NCBI GenBank assembly: GCA_964630775.1
Contig: CAZVYY010000004.1
Span: 62,001-126,000 of the forward strand
Reading direction: 5' to 3'
Source: Anaeroglomus sp964630775
Lineage (GTDB): Bacteria; Planctomycetota; Phycisphaerae; Sedimentisphaerales; Anaerohalosphaeraceae
Length of the DNA: 64,000 nucleotides
Shown here: positions 61,511 through 64,000 of the stretch, piece after piece
Layout: every line of letters starts with the position of its first letter
Numbering within the stretch: the first letter of the stretch is position 1
Notes under the pieces: generated by a model
Seen by the model: the letters and a program-made list of their open reading frames with translations, nothing else
Databases searched by the model: none
What the model was told of the DNA's origin: nothing
Translations under genes and position numbers: made by a program

Positions 61511-62608
61511 TTACAAATTCACCGGCATGACAATATACAAAAATCCGCTGCCGCTTTTGAACATGCCCGGACGGTCCGACTGCCCCAGGTGCATCTCAAA
61601 ATCACTGGATTTGAGCACCCGCAATACATCAATCAGATACTGCGGATTAAACCCGATTTCAATCGGTTCATTTTCGTATTCAATCGACATATCAATCTGG
61701 GCGTCACCTGTTTCCGGCGCCCGGCTGGTAATGACCATATTATTTTTCTTCAGCGACAGCTTGATGCCTTTGCTGTCGTCGCTGGCCAGCAATGCCGCAC
61801 GACGGACCGCACTTAAAAAAGCGTCCTTGGGCAGCGTCATCTTCTTGTCATAATCCTTGGGAATAATATCATCGTATTTCGGGAAATTGCCCTCCACCAG
61901 ATTGGAACTGATCACGACCGGCTCACAGGCAATCGTGATATGATTATCCACAAACCGCAGCGACACGGTTGCTTTATCGCGGGCGGGAATCTTTTCCAGC
62001 AGCAGCATCGTCTTGCACGGAGCAATAATCCGTCCTTCGGGTTCACGCGACGCCTTGTCCAGAGGCAGTGTGGATTTTGCCAGCCGGCGTCCATCGGTTG
62101 CCACCAGCGACAGCTTTTTGCCGTGCACTTCCCACAAGATACCATTGAGGGCATATCGCGTGCTTTCCTTGGCCGCGGCAAAAACCGTCTGCCCGATGGC
62201 TTCCTGCAGGCGGTCCAGGCCGACTTCGATATCGGCGTTGCCATCGAATCCCGGCACGGTCGGATATTGTGTCGGGTCCTGAGTGTAAATGGTGAAATAA
62301 CTGTCGGACCCTTTCAGGTGAGCGGAATTCTCATCGGTCTCCAGCTCAATAACCTCATCAAAACTTTCGCGAACAATCGACGAAAACTTATCCGCCGGCA
62401 CAACGGCTTCACCGGCCTTATCCACTTCCACCTGGGTCACCGTATAGGTAATCCCGGCCTCCATATCTGTTGCACACAAACGCACGATATCTTTGTCGGC
62501 AACGATTTTCATACACTGCAAAATCGGCTTGGGTGTCCGGCTCGGAATAATCGAAGTCACCAGCGACAAAGCATCCTGTAAAGCAGTCCGATTAAATCGT
62601 ACTTTCAT
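61511..62608 (-). CDS. dnaN: DNA polymerase III beta clamp
   Basis: 365 residues, three-domain sliding clamp (MKVRFNRTALQDALSLVTSIIPSRTPKPILQC; C-terminal FLYIVMPVNL, the clamp's last strand). GGAGGT precedes the ATG. First gene of dnaN-dciA-gyrB and located beside the putative origin. Confidence 0.97.
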   Translation of the reverse strand: MKVRFNRTALQDALSLVTSIIPSRTPKPILQCMKIVADKDIVRLCATDMEAGITYTVTQVEVDKAGEAVVPADKFSSIVRESFDEVIELETDENSAHLKGSDSYFTIYTQDPTQYPTVPGFDGNADIEVGLDRLQEAIGQTVFAAAKESTRYALNGILWEVHGKKLSLVATDGRRLAKSTLPLDKASREPEGRIIAPCKTMLLLEKIPARDKATVSLRFVDNHITIACEPVVISSNLVEGNFPKYDDIIPKDYDKKMTLPKDAFLSAVRRAALLASDDSKGIKLSLKKNNMVITSRAPETGDAQIDMSIEYENEPIEIGFNPQYLIDVLRVLKSSDFEMHLGQSDRPGMFKSGSGFLYIVMPVNL

Positions 62609-63155
62609 AAAGCAACCTCCGTTGTTTTTAGCAGCAGTTTATCCTGCTCAATACCTTAAGCGTTCTTTATTCATCAATTGATAAGCCCATAATCTACTCG
62701 ATTTTAACGGATTTTGCAAAGTCGTTTTAGGTAAGATTTTCAACAAAGCTGTCTGTGACTTTGTGAGAACCGGGTTGAGGTCTATTTCAAATATAAGAGT
62801 ATAAAAATCTTTTTCTCAGTATTTGTTATATGTCCAGTGAGTTTGTGAGATTGTTTTTTTTCCTCATCCCTAAAACTATCTATGATAACAAGTTATAATA
62901 GAAGTCGAAGGATAAAGGACTGTGGAAAACCTGTTGGATAGGGTGTTGTGTTTACAAGAAACCGTGTTATCAATACTGATAATGCGATTTTTCTCACAAA
63001 AAATCAAACAATCCTGACAGGATAATTCACAGGTTATCCACACATTATCTCACAAGAACACAGAGTGTATTACCAGTGAAAATAAATATATTATAGGGCG
63101 TTAAATACAAGAATTCTTAAAAATATTATTCTTTTATGGTCTAAAATAACCAATA
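62609..63155. other. Putative oriC: AT-rich intergenic region with DnaA boxes
   Basis: 547 bases between dnaN and the pseudouridine synthase, no gene. DnaA-box-like nonamers: TTTTCCACA (minus, 62921-62929), TAATTCACA (63023-63031), TTATCCACA (63034-63042, consensus) and a TTATCTCACA-like site (63045-63054). Just right of them is a strongly AT-rich stretch (about 63070-63160) that could be the unwinding element. dnaA itself is not here. Confidence 0.6.
62692..62720 (-). promoter_or_regulatory. Putative promoter of dnaN-dciA-gyrB
   Basis: Minus strand TTGCAA (62720-62715), 17-base spacer ending in ATCGAG, TAGATT (62697-62692), about 80 bases before the dnaN ATG. Confidence 0.6.
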
Positions 63156-64000
63156 TTATTTAGAGACCAGCTTGCGATGAACTCGTAAGGCATCCAAAAG
63201 ACGCCCAATATCCTCCGGTATTGGGGCGGTAAACTCCATCCGTTTTCCTGTGGCCGGATGATTAATTTCAAGTTTCCAGGCGTGCAAAGCCGTTCGGCTC
63301 AGCAGCGGCGGCTCAATCGCAGACTCCCGATTTTCAATCTGCCAGGGATAAACCACCTTGCCGCCATACATATCGTCCGCCACAATGGGGTGCTTGATAT
63401 ACGACATGTGGACACGGATCTGATGGGTCCGACCGGTTTTTAAGTCCAGCTCAACCAGAGAATACCCGCGAAAACGTTCCAGAACACGGTAAAAAGTGAC
63501 TGCCGGCTTGCCAATATCAGGCCGAATGGAATACTTCTCCCGGATAACAGGATGAACGCCTAACGGCACATCAATACAATCCCCATCCAGTTCCGGTGCA
63601 CCATGGACCACCGCCAGATACGTTTTCTTATTGGTGCGTTCCGCGAATTGTCGGGATAGTTTCCAATGTGCCGTATCGTTTTTGGCGACAATAATCACAC
63701 CTGTGGTATGACGATCCAGCCGATGCACGATGCCCGGACGGTAATCGGCAAACCCAGCCGATAAATTGTTCTTAAAATGGTAAACCAGGGCATTGACCAG
63801 CGTGCCGCATTTATACCCGCGTGCCGGATGCACAATCAAATCCGCCTGTTTGTTTACAACGATAATATCATCATCTTCATAAATAATATGCAGTGGGATA
63901 TCCTCGGGAATCAGTTCCCGCAGCTCCCGCGGCGGTAAAATCAAATCAATTTGATCGCCTGGATTGAGTTTATAACTGGGCTTGGCCGGATGTCCATTGA
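63156..64000 (-). CDS. rluD: RluD-type 23S rRNA pseudouridine synthase, 5' end cut by window edge
   Basis: About 281 codons are visible. The frame stays open to the right edge (GHPAKPSYKLNPGDQIDLI continues into the S4 domain), so the start is outside. Catalytic motif HRLDRHTTGVIIVAK with the nucleophile Asp, LVHPARG-type region (here LIVHPARGYKCGTLVNALV), and ELDLKTGRTHQIRVHM. Modifies uridines of helix 69 or relatives in 23S rRNA. It is transcribed toward the putative origin. Confidence 0.95.
   Translation of the reverse strand, partial: NGHPAKPSYKLNPGDQIDLILPPRELRELIPEDIPLHIIYEDDDIIVVNKQADLIVHPARGYKCGTLVNALVYHFKNNLSAGFADYRPGIVHRLDRHTTGVIIVAKNDTAHWKLSRQFAERTNKKTYLAVVHGAPELDGDCIDVPLGVHPVIREKYSIRPDIGKPAVTFYRVLERFRGYSLVELDLKTGRTHQIRVHMSYIKHPIVADDMYGGKVVYPWQIENRESAIEPPLLSRTALHAWKLEINHPATGKRMEFTAPIPEDIGRLLDALRVHRKLVSK

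Overview
The window is a piece of a bacterial chromosome with a Gram-negative outer membrane. Gene content points to the Planctomycetota, most likely the Phycisphaerae/Sedimentisphaerales side. This is inference from content, with no marker-gene search behind it. The evidence is the fused lpxC-fabZ gene, a lipid A/BamA cluster, a MoxR-DUF58-VWA membrane cluster, secreted GH97 and GH99/WbsX-type glycoside enzymes, a complete Rnf complex and an S18 with four zinc-type cysteines. DNA is moderately GC-rich apart from an AT-rich restriction-modification insert at 40.6-42.3 kb.

Layout. 1-12.8 kb (minus strand): ABC transporter pieces, a MoxR AAA ATPase, a DUF58 protein and VWA membrane proteins. 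13-20.9 kb: secreted GH97 enzyme, a TRAP transporter with a UspA partner (dctP-dctQ-dctM-usp) and a secreted GH99-like enzyme. 21-26.9 kb (plus): obg, coaX, a shortened MnmE-like GTPase, a 0.68-kb gene-poor stretch full of small palindromes, a membrane hydrolase-like protein, nth and a LOG-family enzyme. 27-33.7 kb: secreted repeat protein, WbsX-type protein, radical SAM protein, apbE, NUDIX protein. 33.8-39.4 kb (minus): small cysteine membrane protein-rnfCDGEAB. 39.5-42.3 kb: DAHP synthase, then a type II R-M pair. 42.3-49.6 kb (minus): bamA-skp-lpxD-lpxC/fabZ-lpxA-Gfo/Idh oxidoreductase. 49.6-55.5 kb (minus): tRNA-Gln, prs, rplY, pth, rpsF, ssb, rpsR, rplI, dnaB. 55.9-58.5 kb: membrane protease and TPR proteins. 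58.6-62.6 kb (minus): dnaN-dciA-gyrB. 62.6-63.2 kb: AT-rich, DnaA-box-bearing, putative oriC. The window ends inside an rluD-type pseudouridine synthase.

How it fits together. apbE lies close to rnf and would supply covalent FMN for RnfG and RnfD, giving a flavin-based, ion-pumping ferredoxin:NAD oxidoreductase that also suits the TRAP uptake system and the saccharolytic enzymes of a fermentative or anaerobic cell. DnaN, DciA, DnaB, SSB and GyrB form a replication set near the putative origin.

Most unusual points: (1) a promoter-led run of six stem-loops (about 225 nt) with no evident gene just before tRNA-Gln and prs; (2) an 85-bp element made of two inverted GTAG-plus-hairpin units with compensatory stem changes, matching REP/BIME architecture; (3) an RnfB whose C-terminal ferredoxin keeps exactly one cluster's ligands; (4) an MnmE-like GTPase without the C-terminal catalytic Cys motif; (5) several putative promoters sharing a TTGCA-type -35.
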